62,315 nt of DNA from a virus: positions 1 to 62,315 of IMG/VR virus record IMGVR_UViG_3300021356_000019, one strand, 5' to 3'. Under the pieces are notes generated by a model that did not search any database, was not told the DNA's origin, and worked only from the letters and a program-made list of their open reading frames with translations. The position numbers and the translations under genes were made by a program. Position 1 is the stretch's first letter; each line of letters starts with the position of its first letter. Positions 24,752 through 36,400 of the stretch are shown piece by piece.

Positions 24752-25957
24752 TTAAATCTTTTCTGCTCTGCCTAAAGGCTCTTCTTCTGGTCCTGCTTCT
24801 GCGTCTGCTCCAGCAAAATCATCTACTGGTTCATCCATTGCTGGTTCCATCATGTCGCCACCTAGTGGATCTTCTGATGGCATTGGTGCGGCTGACTCTT
24901 CTCCAGTCATTGTACCAATAAGTGCATCAACTCCTTCCTTAGATGACTTATTTGCATCAAGCAATGAACTTAGTAAGCCTTCCATTTGATTTTTAAAATC
25001 TGCGGCTTTTTGTGCACCAAATTCATGTGCCATTGAGTCAGCAATTGAAGGTATATCCTCGTTTGCCATTCTGCCAATTCTTTCAATGTGATCTTGGATG
25101 TCGTTACTTAATGCTCTCGCCGCCATAACAACTTCTGCTTCTTCAACACTAGTACCTGAAATTTCTTCAGTAATGGTTTCTTCTGAAACCATTTCGCTTA
25201 CTAAATTGTCTAAGAATGATTCAAAGTCTTTCATTTCCTTTAAGTCTGTAATTCCATATTTTTTTGCCATTTTTTCCACCTTGTTTGCTTTATCTATATC
25301 TACACTTTCTAACTCTGCAAATAATTCGCCTAGTGTGTATTCTCTCCAATCACCTTTGTTTAAATGATCGCCTATTAATTCTGCTAACATTTCTTCTGTT
25401 GCAGACTCAAAGTTTGAAGGGATTTCTTCTGAATTGTCTACATCAATTTTTACTTCTGGTTCGTCAATAACGTCCAGTATCTCGTCTTCCATGTCTTCTT
25501 CTACTGCCATAGTGCCATCGAACATAGGCATAAGTTGTTCAGCAATAGCGGCTAGTACCATATCTTTTGGATATCTAGCAGGCATGGCCTCATATTTCTT
25601 ACCACAACTGTCCATAACAGTATCGTAGTCATCGCCACTTTCTGCTAATTGGCAACCGTATTCATACAGTTCGTCCATAAGTTTTTTATAAGTTTCGCCT
25701 TCGTAGTATAGTCCTTCGTTTATCATAATGCCTAATGCATCTCTAACCATGATGTTCATACCATAATTAGGATCTTGTTGAAACTTGTTGCTTTTATTTC
25801 TTAAATTTACAAGTCTTTTTTCAACATTTTGATATGCTTGTTCTAATTTCTGCTTAGGTAAGACTTTTTTGACGTTGATGTCATAATTTTCTGTTAGGTA
25901 ATTCTGTAATTTACCTAATCTAGTTAAGTTATCTGAATTTAAATGTTTTACTTCCAT
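24752..25957 (-). CDS. Putative virion structural protein, 401 aa
   Basis: A 401-aa acidic, coil-rich protein. The middle holds the segment ALSNDIQDHIERIGRMANED near residue 285 and FGAQKAADFKNQM, a pattern I remember from structural proteins of T4-like cyanophages. The C-terminus is Met/Pro/Glu-rich (GGDMMEPAMDEP) and ends EPLGRAEKI. No enzymatic motif. It has a late promoter with a 21-nt leader and an AGAAGGG ribosome-binding site. Confidence 0.75.
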   Translation of the reverse strand: MEVKHLNSDNLTRLGKLQNYLTENYDINVKKVLPKQKLEQAYQNVEKRLVNLRNKSNKFQQDPNYGMNIMVRDALGIMINEGLYYEGETYKKLMDELYEYGCQLAESGDDYDTVMDSCGKKYEAMPARYPKDMVLAAIAEQLMPMFDGTMAVEEDMEDEILDVIDEPEVKIDVDNSEEIPSNFESATEEMLAELIGDHLNKGDWREYTLGELFAELESVDIDKANKVEKMAKKYGITDLKEMKDFESFLDNLVSEMVSEETITEEISGTSVEEAEVVMAARALSNDIQDHIERIGRMANEDIPSIADSMAHEFGAQKAADFKNQMEGLLSSLLDANKSSKEGVDALIGTMTGEESAAPMPSEDPLGGDMMEPAMDEPVDDFAGADAEAGPEEEPLGRAEKI

Positions 25958-25978
25958 AGTAGTCCCTTCTAATAGTTA

Positions 25979-25986
25979 TATTTATC
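25979..25986 (-). promoter_or_regulatory. T4-type late promoter GATAAATA, leadered class
   Basis: GATAAATA 21 nt before the ATG at 25957. Confidence 0.8.
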
Positions 25987-25998
25987 AAAGAAGTATAA

Positions 25999-26418
25999 TT
26001 ATATGGAGATTAACAGTTGACAATAATTTAATAAATTAGTAATTGCGTGTTGGGATTTATGTTCTGCTTCAGTTAATTTAGTTTCATATATTGCTAATTT
26101 GTCTACACTTGATGCATTATCTGATAATTCTTCATAAATTTTAACTTCGACCATTTTAGATACAGCATATCTTTCGATTTCTAGTATCTTATCAATAGTA
26201 GAAATATTTAATTCTTCGCCGGTATTCATAGCCGCGGATAATATATCTGCTACAACATTAAGATGTATATTTTCAACCACAATGTCATTGTTCTTTAAGT
26301 TTACAATGTCATATGTGTCGCCATTATCTATAACTTCGTAGATATCTAGTGTGGAAATAATACCACTTAGAATGTCTTGTAACTGAGATTTTAAATCAGA
26401 TTCGTTTAGTTGATGCAT
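25999..26418 (-). CDS. Hypothetical protein, 139 aa
   Basis: A helical, acidic protein (MHQLNESDLKSQLQDILSG...) with no recognised domain. Start uncertain: ATG 26418 is 9 nt after GGA, ATG 26442 would overlap the upstream gene by 47 nt. It follows a small gene with an early-type promoter, so early expression is possible. Confidence 0.6.
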   Translation of the reverse strand: MHQLNESDLKSQLQDILSGIISTLDIYEVIDNGDTYDIVNLKNNDIVVENIHLNVVADILSAAMNTGEELNISTIDKILEIERYAVSKMVEVKIYEELSDNASSVDKLAIYETKLTEAEHKSQHAITNLLNYCQLLISI

Positions 26419-26617
26419 AGAGTTTATATCCGGTTTGTCCATCTTTGAGTTTTACTAGTTTAATTATCTCTCTTTTTCTTAAATCTTCAGCAATTTGAAC
26501 CTGTCTTTCGTTCATTTTGCTTTTATAATATGTTCCAAACTCTTTTAATGTTTCACAAAATGCGATCTCGTCGCCCATTATGTATGTTAATCCGTATTTA
26601 CTATCTATGCTACGCAT
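26396..26617 (-). CDS. Hypothetical protein, 73 aa
   Basis: A basic 73-aa protein (MRSIDSKYGLTYIMGDE...YKLYASTKRI) that may be a small winged-helix or nucleic-acid-binding protein given its Lys/Arg-rich helices. I see no firm motif. The ATG is taken as 26617 because it overlaps the stop of the preceding small gene (ATGCGTAG); the longer frame covers that gene. Confidence 0.6.
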   Translation of the reverse strand: MRSIDSKYGLTYIMGDEIAFCETLKEFGTYYKSKMNERQVQIAEDLRKREIIKLVKLKDGQTGYKLYASTKRI

Positions 26618-26765
26618 TTTTCTTTTTCTTCTTCTTTTTACTAGGCTTGCGTTTGATTGGTTCTTTAAATAGAGGCATCGCAACACCACCAATAGCACCT
26701 GCTACTGTTTCATTGATGTTATTATAGAACGAATCTATGTTTTTGTCAACCTCTTTTATACGCAT
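26610..26765 (-). CDS. Tagged small basic protein, 51 aa
   Basis: A 51-codon frame starting MRIKEVDKNIDSFY and ending in a poly-lysine tail (KRKPSKKKKKKKNA). It has the M-R-I-x-E-V tag found on other late proteins here and a DNA-binding-type tail, so it may be a head-internal protein. It is supported by a leaderless late promoter (GATAAATA-CATGT-ATG). A perfect sigma70 promoter lies inside its coding sequence. Confidence 0.7.
   Translation of the reverse strand: MRIKEVDKNIDSFYNNINETVAGAIGGVAMPLFKEPIKRKPSKKKKKKKNA
26721..26749 (-). promoter_or_regulatory. Consensus sigma70 promoter TTGACA-N17-TATAAT
   Basis: -35 at 26744-26749 and -10 at 26721-26726, both perfect with a 17-nt spacer, inside the 51-aa gene. 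It should drive the 73-aa and 139-aa genes early. Confidence 0.75.
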
Positions 26766-26770
26766 ACATG

Positions 26771-26778
26771 TATTTATC
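26771..26778 (-). promoter_or_regulatory. T4-type late promoter GATAAATA, leaderless class
   Basis: GATAAATA-CATGT-ATG of the 51-aa basic protein. Confidence 0.8.
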
Positions 26779-26779
26779 T

Positions 26780-28237
26780 TTAATCGCCTAACTCTTGTGT
26801 TGGGATTACCAATTCACCGGTGCCTGCTACATAATCATCTAGTGTTGTCATTCTCACACGACGTATTAAATTATTTAAATATATATTATAATTCTGTACA
26901 GCAATTCTATTGATGCCTTCTAACCAATCTTTCCATGCTTGTTTGTCACGTTTCAAATCTCTTAAACGTTTTATTTCTTGAATCATTTCATTCATGCGTT
27001 GCAATTCATCTTCGTTTTTATCATATGATTCTTTAATGTACGGCTCGTATGATATGTAACCCATTTCTTTAATTTTAGTCCAACTGTGTGGTGAACCTAA
27101 AATCATAAAAGGTTGTTTAAATATGATTGCTTTTAGAAACTTTTCTGTTAAAAATATAGAACCTTCGAATTCGCTTTCACCGACAATTTCTATATCACAA
27201 TTTCTTCTAGCATTGTAATACATATAATTGTCACTACTAAAATTTGTGTTAGGATCAAAGTCTAAATGATTATGTTCTCTATCAATATAAGTAGGTATTT
27301 TCCCTTTTACATTTAACAATGTTGGATAAAGTTCTTCAAACCCCTCTGCCCAATTCCTGTCCCATGTAATAGAATTTATGTATTTTACAGCACTACTTTG
27401 TGTACCTCTCCATTCCTCAGGTGTACTGAATAAATTATTATCAAGTAGATGCTCTTTGTGTAGTAATGCTAAAAACAAAGTTCTAAAGCCTCTCTTTGCG
27501 TTCATATGTTTGTACAAAAACAGATGAGGTTTATTAACGTCTTCTCTAATATGTTCTAATTGCTTTGTACATTCTACAGATAAACTCCATTGTTCATCAG
27601 AGTCAACAAGATTTTCTGCTCTAAACTCGCACATGTCTTCATCTTTTTCTATTTGATAATTATCATCGAGCATTTGCTGACATACTAGTTCATTCCAGCC
27701 ACCGCAATTAAACATTTTGATTTTGTCTATAGTGGCGTATGGCTTTTTGAGTAAATATTTGTCGTACATTTCTCTTAGATTTTGTGTGCTGTTTGTGTAA
27801 TATGCTTTTTCAAATGGTATGCCAACCTGACTTACTAATACATGCAATGCATCAAATAGTTTGTCACTGGCATGACCTTCTGCCGCATTTTCAATTATAA
27901 GTCCGCAGTTATGAAAGTTATTAAGATCGTCAATTGCTTCTTGTGTAATATAAGGTCTTACTAATTTTTGATTTACTAATTCTCTACCAAAGTAAATTAA
28001 TTCTGCAATACTGTCATCATCACAGCAATCGATACTTATTAAATAAAAGAAACTTTTGGATTCGTCGATTTGATCTCTGGGTTTGATAAAACTTTTATCT
28101 CCGTAGAAGTGTGTAAAACTATTGATTGTATTATCTACTGGACAATGCTGACTGGCATCTCTTAAGTGAGTTGGGCCTCTGCGGGCCATGTCTTCTAAAA
28201 AATCTCTGTACCAATTAGGGTGATGTACTATTTGCAT
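26780..28237 (-). CDS. Large hypothetical protein, glycosyltransferase-like C-terminus, 485 aa
   Basis: A 485-aa soluble protein. The C-terminal third has EGSIFLTEKFLKAIIFKQPF and ILGSPHSWTKIKEMGY near residue 390-420, a pattern seen in phage and viral glycosyltransferase-like (GT-B/exostosin-type) proteins: 'S/F-F-T-E-K...K-P...G..P...G'. The N-terminal half is Cys/His-containing (HCPVDN, IDCCDDD) without known domain. It has a late promoter with a 6-nt spacer. Tentative. Confidence 0.6.
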   Translation of the reverse strand: MQIVHHPNWYRDFLEDMARRGPTHLRDASQHCPVDNTINSFTHFYGDKSFIKPRDQIDESKSFFYLISIDCCDDDSIAELIYFGRELVNQKLVRPYITQEAIDDLNNFHNCGLIIENAAEGHASDKLFDALHVLVSQVGIPFEKAYYTNSTQNLREMYDKYLLKKPYATIDKIKMFNCGGWNELVCQQMLDDNYQIEKDEDMCEFRAENLVDSDEQWSLSVECTKQLEHIREDVNKPHLFLYKHMNAKRGFRTLFLALLHKEHLLDNNLFSTPEEWRGTQSSAVKYINSITWDRNWAEGFEELYPTLLNVKGKIPTYIDREHNHLDFDPNTNFSSDNYMYYNARRNCDIEIVGESEFEGSIFLTEKFLKAIIFKQPFMILGSPHSWTKIKEMGYISYEPYIKESYDKNEDELQRMNEMIQEIKRLRDLKRDKQAWKDWLEGINRIAVQNYNIYLNNLIRRVRMTTLDDYVAGTGELVIPTQELGD

Positions 28238-28243
28238 AGTACA

Positions 28244-28251
28244 TATTTATT
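28244..28251 (-). promoter_or_regulatory. T4-type late promoter AATAAATA, 6-nt spacer
   Basis: AATAAATA-TGTACT-ATG of the 485-aa gene; one base longer than the typical 5-nt spacer. Confidence 0.7.
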
Positions 28252-28257
28252 GAAAGT

Positions 28258-30459
28258 TTAATGTACTGTTTTGTTTTGTTGAACTAGATGCCAAACCTGA
28301 ATACCTTGATCTAATTTAAGGTCATCTACTGTGAATTGCACAGGCATTTGTGCTAAGAACTTTTGCATAACTTTTATGTCATTTGCTTTGACTAATTCAA
28401 ATGCCATGTCGCCCATACCACTGGCATTCATTGCCAAGTCGTCGTCGCTGTCCAGTTCCATGTGTGCAACATAGTCACCGTATCTAGGACCGTACTCTTG
28501 TGCAAATAATTTTTCTATACTGGTATGTGACATCCATGTTGGTAATTTTAAATTTTCAAATGCTGATTCAGTTACAGGCTTACTCAGTGTATCATCTATT
28601 ATGAATAACAGTTCTTCAATTTGATCTTCGTTATTAAAATTGTCTGATACTTCATAATAAATATCTCTCAGCATTTGTTTTAGTTCTGGCTTTGCTTGAA
28701 TTTTTTCTGAATTTTCTTTGGTAAATTTATAAATGTGTCTAATCAACTGACCTTGTTGGCCTGCGTTATATAATTCTTTTGCTTTTTTTACAAACTCAGT
28801 ATCAAATGTTGATACTAATAATGATTCATTTTTCTTTTTACCACCTTTCATATTTGCACACCAGTGATACATTTTACCTCGTTCACCTGAATACTTTTTG
28901 GCTTTGGCTCTTAAACTAGTTACTGAACCTTTACAACTTGCTCCACTACGTTTTACTCTGCCTGGACGACTTTTACCTTTCTTCTTACCGTCAGCAAAGT
29001 TTTCTACGATGCTTGGGTCTATTTCTTGTGCTGTGAATTGTTGCATTAGTTCAACAATGTCATCATCGTGATCCAATATTTTATAATCAGCATCAACTAT
29101 GAGTGCTACATTGTCAGCATACCCATGATTCTCACCACTGAGTACATGCATACCATTACTTAATTCTATATGATGTTCTTGATTAACCCATTGATGAATA
29201 ACTGACTCTACTTCTTCATGTGGAAGTTTACCTAATTTGTAACCAGGACTTAGTTTTGTTACATCTTCGACTGCTTGTACACCTTTTGGTGTAGGTTCAT
29301 TGCTAGGTAAGAAAAACTTTTGTTTGCCTTTGTGTGCTTTTTTTAATTTATATGTAGGCATTGTGTTGTAATCTGGTACACCGTACTCGTCTACTTTTGC
29401 AGGTTCTAAAATTTCTAATGCTTTATCATATAATTTAGTAAATGATATTTGCTCATTGGACTTTCTGTATGCATCTTTGGCCATTTGTAATGCTTTGTTA
29501 TGTATCTCTGGTGTCGATGCTTTGTCACTGATATGTTCGACCATTGCATTACTTGTTGTGTGGCTAAATTTTTTCATTAACAGTTCTATAGGCACATCTA
29601 CTTTTATTGCATCTACTTTTTCTATGCCCAGTAATCTAGCCGCATCATATCTATGATGACCATTAACCAAGTAATTGTTTTTGTCTAGTATAAAAGGCTT
29701 GTCTTTGCCATGAAAGTCTTTTGCAACTTTTTGTGCTAATCCTGGTACTCTATCTGTTTGAACTGGTTTAATATTTGTTATACTTATTTTGCCTTTTTTA
29801 TAAGGTATTTCGTTATCTATTAAATCTGGTTCTTTGACTTGCGGCATTTCATTTCTTTTGAAATGCTTGTCGCTTATATTTTTATCTAAATCTGCTATTG
29901 CTGATTCTGTTAATTCAGATAATGTTATTACACCACAGCCTGCTCTGTTACCTGCGTTGCCAGTTTTTAAACTTTCTTCGTCACCACCTTTACCTAAATC
30001 GTCTTCGTCTTCGTGTACTACAACTGCTCTACCAACTATGCTTGTAGCACCTTGTAATTGAATTGTTTTGGATTTTATTTTAAATTCTGCTACACCTTTG
30101 CTGTTGGCTTCTATATTTCCTAAGTCGCCTATATGTCCATTATCTACATCGCCATGATCAACACCATGCGGATTATAATGACCACCTGCACTATCGCACC
30201 CATCACTGAGATCACCAAATTCGTGTATGTGAAATCCATGTAACCCTTCTGTTAAACCGCTAATAGTACCGCTAATAATTGTTGCTTTACCTGGTTTTTG
30301 TACAAAATTAATTATGCCTTTAGCATCGCCGTGTTCTAGTACTGCAACTGCTTTTATAGGCTTTTCTGCTTCTGATAATTGTCTTAGCCTCTCGCAACTG
30401 CATTCAGTTGCTTTTGTTCTTGGGCATTGTCCAGGCTTGGTTACTTCGTATAATCTCAT
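28258..30459 (-). CDS. Cu/Zn superoxide dismutase - ParB-like fusion virion protein, 733 aa
   Basis: The N-terminus is a tag (MRLYEV). Residues ~34-183 form a complete Cu/Zn SOD domain: [24 protein letters not shown] and [17 protein letters not shown] supply all copper and zinc His/Asp ligands, and two Cys (GCDSAGG and RAGCGVI) can form the conserved disulfide. Residues ~215-310 form a ParB/sulfiredoxin-like domain ([14 protein letters not shown]). Near residue 520 is a basic, Cys-containing module ([20 protein letters not shown]). The C-terminal ~180 residues are helical. The ATG overlaps the stop of the giant gene. Expected to detoxify superoxide; head packaging is an inference from the tag. 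Confidence 0.85.
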   Translation of the reverse strand: MRLYEVTKPGQCPRTKATECSCERLRQLSEAEKPIKAVAVLEHGDAKGIINFVQKPGKATIISGTISGLTEGLHGFHIHEFGDLSDGCDSAGGHYNPHGVDHGDVDNGHIGDLGNIEANSKGVAEFKIKSKTIQLQGATSIVGRAVVVHEDEDDLGKGGDEESLKTGNAGNRAGCGVITLSELTESAIADLDKNISDKHFKRNEMPQVKEPDLIDNEIPYKKGKISITNIKPVQTDRVPGLAQKVAKDFHGKDKPFILDKNNYLVNGHHRYDAARLLGIEKVDAIKVDVPIELLMKKFSHTTSNAMVEHISDKASTPEIHNKALQMAKDAYRKSNEQISFTKLYDKALEILEPAKVDEYGVPDYNTMPTYKLKKAHKGKQKFFLPSNEPTPKGVQAVEDVTKLSPGYKLGKLPHEEVESVIHQWVNQEHHIELSNGMHVLSGENHGYADNVALIVDADYKILDHDDDIVELMQQFTAQEIDPSIVENFADGKKKGKSRPGRVKRSGASCKGSVTSLRAKAKKYSGERGKMYHWCANMKGGKKKNESLLVSTFDTEFVKKAKELYNAGQQGQLIRHIYKFTKENSEKIQAKPELKQMLRDIYYEVSDNFNNEDQIEELLFIIDDTLSKPVTESAFENLKLPTWMSHTSIEKLFAQEYGPRYGDYVAHMELDSDDDLAMNASGMGDMAFELVKANDIKVMQKFLAQMPVQFTVDDLKLDQGIQVWHLVQQNKTVH

Positions 30460-33400
30460 TTTAACACTGATACCTGTACTGCTGGACCATTTTGACTGTC
30501 TGCCATATCTAAACTTGTAAATGCTAAATGCTCACTGAATTTTGGAAATTCTTCTGTTGTACAATTTACTACTTTGTCATATCTCCAATTTAAAAATATT
30601 AATCTGTTAAACCCTTTTTTGTTTAACATGTATGCATAATTTTTAAATGACATTAATCCTACAAGTGTTAAGAACCTTTGCTTATCCATGTCCATAAATG
30701 AACTAGTTAATTCTGCTTCTTCTTCTGAGTCAATAACAAATTGATATGTACTAATAATTAATTTTAAAAATTCAGCACCTGTACCTTGCTTTACTTGTTC
30801 TAATTGTTGTGCTTGATCTAGCATATGAGCCTGACCCTGATTCCGGCCTCCGCCAATTGCACCTTTTAAATTGTATATTCTTAATTCTTCTGGTATATCA
30901 TGCTTTTCATAAAATGGTACTAGTTGTGATTTAACCTGTGCTAATCCACTAAATTTAAAGTCGTCGATACCGTTAACCATTCTACCGCCACCTGACGACA
31001 CTTCACCTTTAACTTCTATTTCTTCGCCGTTAACTTTGATATCACCTACCGAAGCAAGTTCTACATTAGGTGATAGTAAACACAATCCAAGTTCACCTGG
31101 CCCTCTGTTTGATCCAGATATATTAATTCTAAAATCAAATAATTTTTCATAAAGATCATCTATAAATTCTTTAGATACTGTATCGCTACCAACCAGCATG
31201 TCTGAAATTTTAAATACACCAGACTTGTTTAATAATTCTGTATTTACATAATCTGTGTGTCCGTAAGTTTCAACAAATGAATTTAATTCATCAAAATCAT
31301 GATCTAGTTGTTCAAGTGAAGTAACCAATTGCCTCATGATATTCTTATTAATTCTATGATCGTTTTCTTTACCAGTGTCATTATTTTTAAGTCTATCTTC
31401 TATATCCAAATGGTCTGTTGATTCTTTATCAAGTTTTAACATTTTGTAAACTCGTTTAGCAAAATTTGGGTTTTTTTCTAATGCAGTCATTATGCTGTTT
31501 AATCTATCTTCAGTTGCATCTTCTTTGATGTAACTTTCATTGAGATCAAGTTGCTTTACTTCTGCATCTGGTAATCTATTTTTTGCATAATGCCTAAGTA
31601 TATCCCTTGCACATGCATCTGGTCCTTTTATGCTTTTTAATTGACTAAATGCTGTCATCATTTTTGGTATTGGCAAGGCTAAATATGCTTGGAATTGCAT
31701 ATCTAAGTCACCTACAGGAAAAGTTCTTGACAGTAATCTTTTTAGTATTGCTAATTTATTATTGTTAGGCATATTTTCTGTGAGTTTTTTAGTTCTTGCT
31801 AATACATCTATGCCTAATAAACTTTCTGTTTTTTGTTTATTAAAATAACCACGGTCTATCATTTTATCTAACATTATTTTTGCTTTTGCTTCGCCGTGCT
31901 GTTGCTTAAACTTGTTGTAAGTATTTTTGATATGTTGTTCTTTATTGTAAGGTGCCTTTTTCATTTTGACTGGCTTTGTAGATAACTCTTCAGCACCAGG
32001 ATGTAAATGTGCGTACTCTGGATATTTTTTAGCAAATGCTTGGTATGACAGTTCTCTCATATCAACATCTAAGTCACTAAAAAAGCCTTCTACTACAGGA
32101 CTATGCAATATTTCTAACTGCTTTTCTATTGATAATTTTTCAAACTGTTCAAAAACATTTTTCATATTAGTATTTATTTTATTTTCCTTTGCCATCTTAG
32201 TTGCTGTTGCATACATTACTGCTTCTGCGTCATCGCCATATCTTTTCTTAAATCCTTTTTTGTTTTTCTTCATGCCTTTAACGTATTTTTCTTTGTCTTC
32301 TTTTTCATCCTTTGTTAAAGGGCGTTCTAATACTTTAGAATTTTTTAATATTTGTATTTGTTCTTCTAAAGGTAATTTGTCAAATCTATCAAATACACTT
32401 TCTTGGTACTGTGGATTTAGTCGTAGTATTCTTTTACCTAATGCCAATGCCTGTTGTATATCTACAGGTTCACCGCCGTTTGATTTATTTACAATCATAG
32501 AATGTAGAACTGCACTTTTATATTTTTCACTGAAACTACCTACTAAGAATTTGACTAATCTATTAACGTCTGCCTGCACCATATAGTTTTGCATGCCGTT
32601 TTGCATCATTCCATCAAATTTTTCGTAGTTTCCTCTGGCTTCATCATAACTGGTATCTGTGAGTTCCACCCTGTCTAGTTCACCAAGGTTAGGATTATCC
32701 GGATTACTTGGCTCATTAGAACCGCCATACACTTGACTTACATCATCACCATCATTACCGTCAGCATCTTTTCTAAAATAGTTTCCTGCACTTACATTGT
32801 AATTCTTTTGTATATATTCGTATGCGGCCTTAACTGCTCCTGCCCATCTTTTTACACCTATTACATCTGGATCTGGCTCTGGGCGCCAGTTGTGATCACT
32901 GTCATATTGATTGTAAACTTTCTTTAGAAGTTCTACACCTTGGTCATTTACACCACGTTCTATTCCTAAGTAGTCAGATAAGTTGCTCCAGTTTGTGGCA
33001 TTAGAAACTTCGTTAGATGAAGCACTCACATAATTTTCAACTCCAGCCGCATGTGCCATACCTGCTACATTGTTTTCTCTTTTAAGTGCTATACCTGTAT
33101 CGCCTTTTAGAATTCGATCTAGTATTTTTTCTAATGCTACTTTAAAACTGTAATAGCCTTCCTCATTCTTCATGCCCTTGAGTTCTTTGGCAACCAAGCC
33201 TTTTATTTCTTCAGGATATACACTCCAGTCAAATGCTTTGAATCTTTTCATTTCTTTTTCTTCATCATCTTCCTGATTCCACATAAAGGCACTACCTCTA
33301 TCTATAGGTTCACCGCTGATTGGATTTTCTAAATCTTCTGGATCAATCAAATAATCTTGACCGGGCATTCCTGCTCTACTGTCGCCTTTTCGTGTTATTT

Positions 33401-36400
33401 CTATGCCTGCACTTTGTAACTTAGCAAATTCATCTCCGCCCAATTGGATATATGTTTTACTTTCGTTATAAACTAAATCATTGAAAGATATGTTGTGAAC
33501 TCTGGCAAATTTACTAAGTATTTTGTTGTATCCTGTTTTACGCCATGTGTGATAATAGTTGTCATTCTTTTCAAATGTCTGGATAAGACTAAGGCCTTCT
33601 CTGGCATCGTATGCCTGACCGTAGTGTGCGGCTGGTATAACCCATACTCTGTTGCTGTTTTGATGCTCACTAAAGTCATCTAAATGATTTTCCAAGTATG
33701 CGGCTCTGTCACCGTAGTTTTCATCTGTAATGTTGTCGTAAAAATCTTTCTTTATGTAAGCATAAGCATGGCTTGGTATATTTAATTTTGCTTTTGCATT
33801 GTCCCTAACATTCTTTTCAAAATCCCTATTACGTCTATCCAGTGTGTTTTTGGCTTGTATCTCATCCTTGAGACTTACAAAACCTTCACCTTGGAATATC
33901 TTATCAAATTGTGTATAAAACTTTTTGATTGCCGCAAATCTTTCTTTTATCAATTCTTTAAGAAAATGTGATTGTATTGGCCCATTATTTTCTTTATGCC
34001 TAAAATATCTATCTAGGTGTATGCCACTTAATACATAATCGTCGTATGCACTAGTGAAATTATATGTTAGATTCTGATCGCCAATTTCATTCTGTATATG
34101 TGCCAGTCTGTCCATGTAGGTGTTCCAACTTTCCAGATCATCTCGATGTGCTAAATATTGTGAACTATCACTTCCTCTTCTGTAACTATTTTCTCCATCC
34201 CAAAGATCTGGTTGAGGCTTTAAACCTTCTAATAATTCAAAACCAATGTCCATTAATTGTTTTTTAATTTTATCTGCTTTTTCAGGATCATCTATTTCTA
34301 ATCCTTTCAAATGTTCTAATCTTTCTCTCAGTCTCTGCATCAATCTCATTTGAAATACTTGCGAGTAACGATCGTCACTTCTAATATTCACATGATGCGT
34401 TGGACTTGTTGGATGTTTGTAACCACTGTATGGTTCTAAAAACTTTAGTAGTTCTTCTGAGGCACCTGGAGTAGTAATTTTTCCTACCTTAAGTATGCCT
34501 TTATCACCATATGAACCACTCTTCATGTACCTAACAAACTCATTTTCCTGTCTGGATTTAATTGATGATTCGATGCTTTTTGCAATTTCGTCGTATTCAA
34601 GATGTGGTGATACTTTTTGTAGCAATTTAACTAATTGGTCTAACTTGGTATTATCGTGTTTATCGTCTGACATAGCAAATTGCCATACTTGTTTTAAAAT
34701 TTGGTCTACATTTTGAGGTGATAAAAATTCTGGTTTTTGAATTAAGTCCTTTTTAAATAAAGCCTTAACACCTTTGTCCAACAAAGCCATATTTTCTTTG
34801 TCATTGTATTCAGGTCTGATATCGTCTATTTGTTGAACAAGCAATCCTTGTATGTTATTATCATCTAACTGAAGTTGGTTAGCATAATCTCTAAATACTC
34901 TGATACTTTTTGCGTTTGGATTACCTCTATTTGTGCCATTGCTAATATCTTTGGCAAGTATTGCCACTGCTTTTATAAAACCCTCTTGTGCTTTTTTTAA
35001 TACTGCTGGTGCTCTTTTGCTAGGTGCTATTGCATCTGGTTGAATATAACCTGTGATTGGCTCTCCTTCCTCAACTTCAACAATGTCCATTTTACTGCCT
35101 GTGCCTTTTTCAAAATCTTTGACACTCTGTTTCCATTTTTTATCTGCATCTGGTTTGCTTAATTCTTCATATTGTTGTAAATTTCTCAAACTAATTTCTA
35201 GTGATTTAAGCACATCAAAGTATTCTTTTTTACTGACTAATTCTTTAGCAGAGTCTACTATTGGTGCATTTATTTCATCAAATTCTTTTGCTGTTTTTGG
35301 ATCTACTTCTTTACTTTTACGCAATAATCTACTTACTGCTTTGATATAATCTTTTCTAAAAGCATCTTCTTCATAGCCTGCTTTCATTATTGTGCCGTAT
35401 CTTACACATGCTTGTACAACTTCTTTGTACATTTGGTTGTAATCTCTACCGCCAGCAATTCTAAATTCTATCAGTTCATTACCACTTTCATCATCTGTTT
35501 GCTTTTTAAAGTTTATACTGCTGAATTTATCTGGACTTATACCTTTTTGAAGTGCCGCTTCAAGTTTTGAGAAATTTCCTAACTTGCCTGCATCTATTTC
35601 TTCAGCATATTTTAATACATTTCTATATTGACTTTTTGTGTAACTGTTACGCAATCTACCAAACATGTCTAACAAATATTCATCACCTAACAACAATGCC
35701 ATTTTTAATTTGTTTGGTTCTGTGCCTTTGCCTTGCCAACTCATGGTAATGTGTAAACCTGTAGAAGAATTTGTACCAAAGTTTGTTTCACTCCAGTCAA
35801 ACAGACTTTTCATTTCTTTGAGCATGTCTCTTGGATTACTGAACACAGGTGAGATAAGTTCTGCTCCTGCGCCTTCGTCTCCGTCAATACTGCTGTCAGT
35901 TTCTACTGCCCATGTGTCAGTTACATTTGTATCGCCATACTCACCATATTCAGGATAGTTGTCAAATTTACTGTTATCATTGATCCAAACATTTAATTCA
36001 CTTGCTACACCTTCAACACTACCACTGCCACTGTAATATTCATAACCATAATCATCTAAGAAAGCACTCATACTGTACCATTGATCATTGATCCAATCTT
36101 CCATGCTGTAGTCACCTTCGCATTCATTTACAGCATCATCTCTCAGTTGGTCGTCATCGTTTGCTATTTCTCTGAGGAAGTCAGCATAGTCTTCATCGTA
36201 CTCTTCGTTAATTAAGTCTCTGGCCCAGTTGTCATCGTCCCACCCATCTTCTTCACGATTTTCATATTCGTTGGGATCATCTTCCTTAAAATTTTCTTTG
36301 TATTCTTCGACAGCATCTTCAGTAGGCCCGTTACCAGAGTTCATAAAGTCTTGGATAAACTCGTCTTCGTCTCTGTTGTCTTCTATCCAATTGTCAATGA

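Noticed and set aside
26715-26726. ATG 7 nt after a perfect -10 box, like gp61 and uvsW
   Set aside because: The frame reads only MKQ before a stop, so it is not a gene start; the promoter more likely drives the genes at 26617 and 26418.
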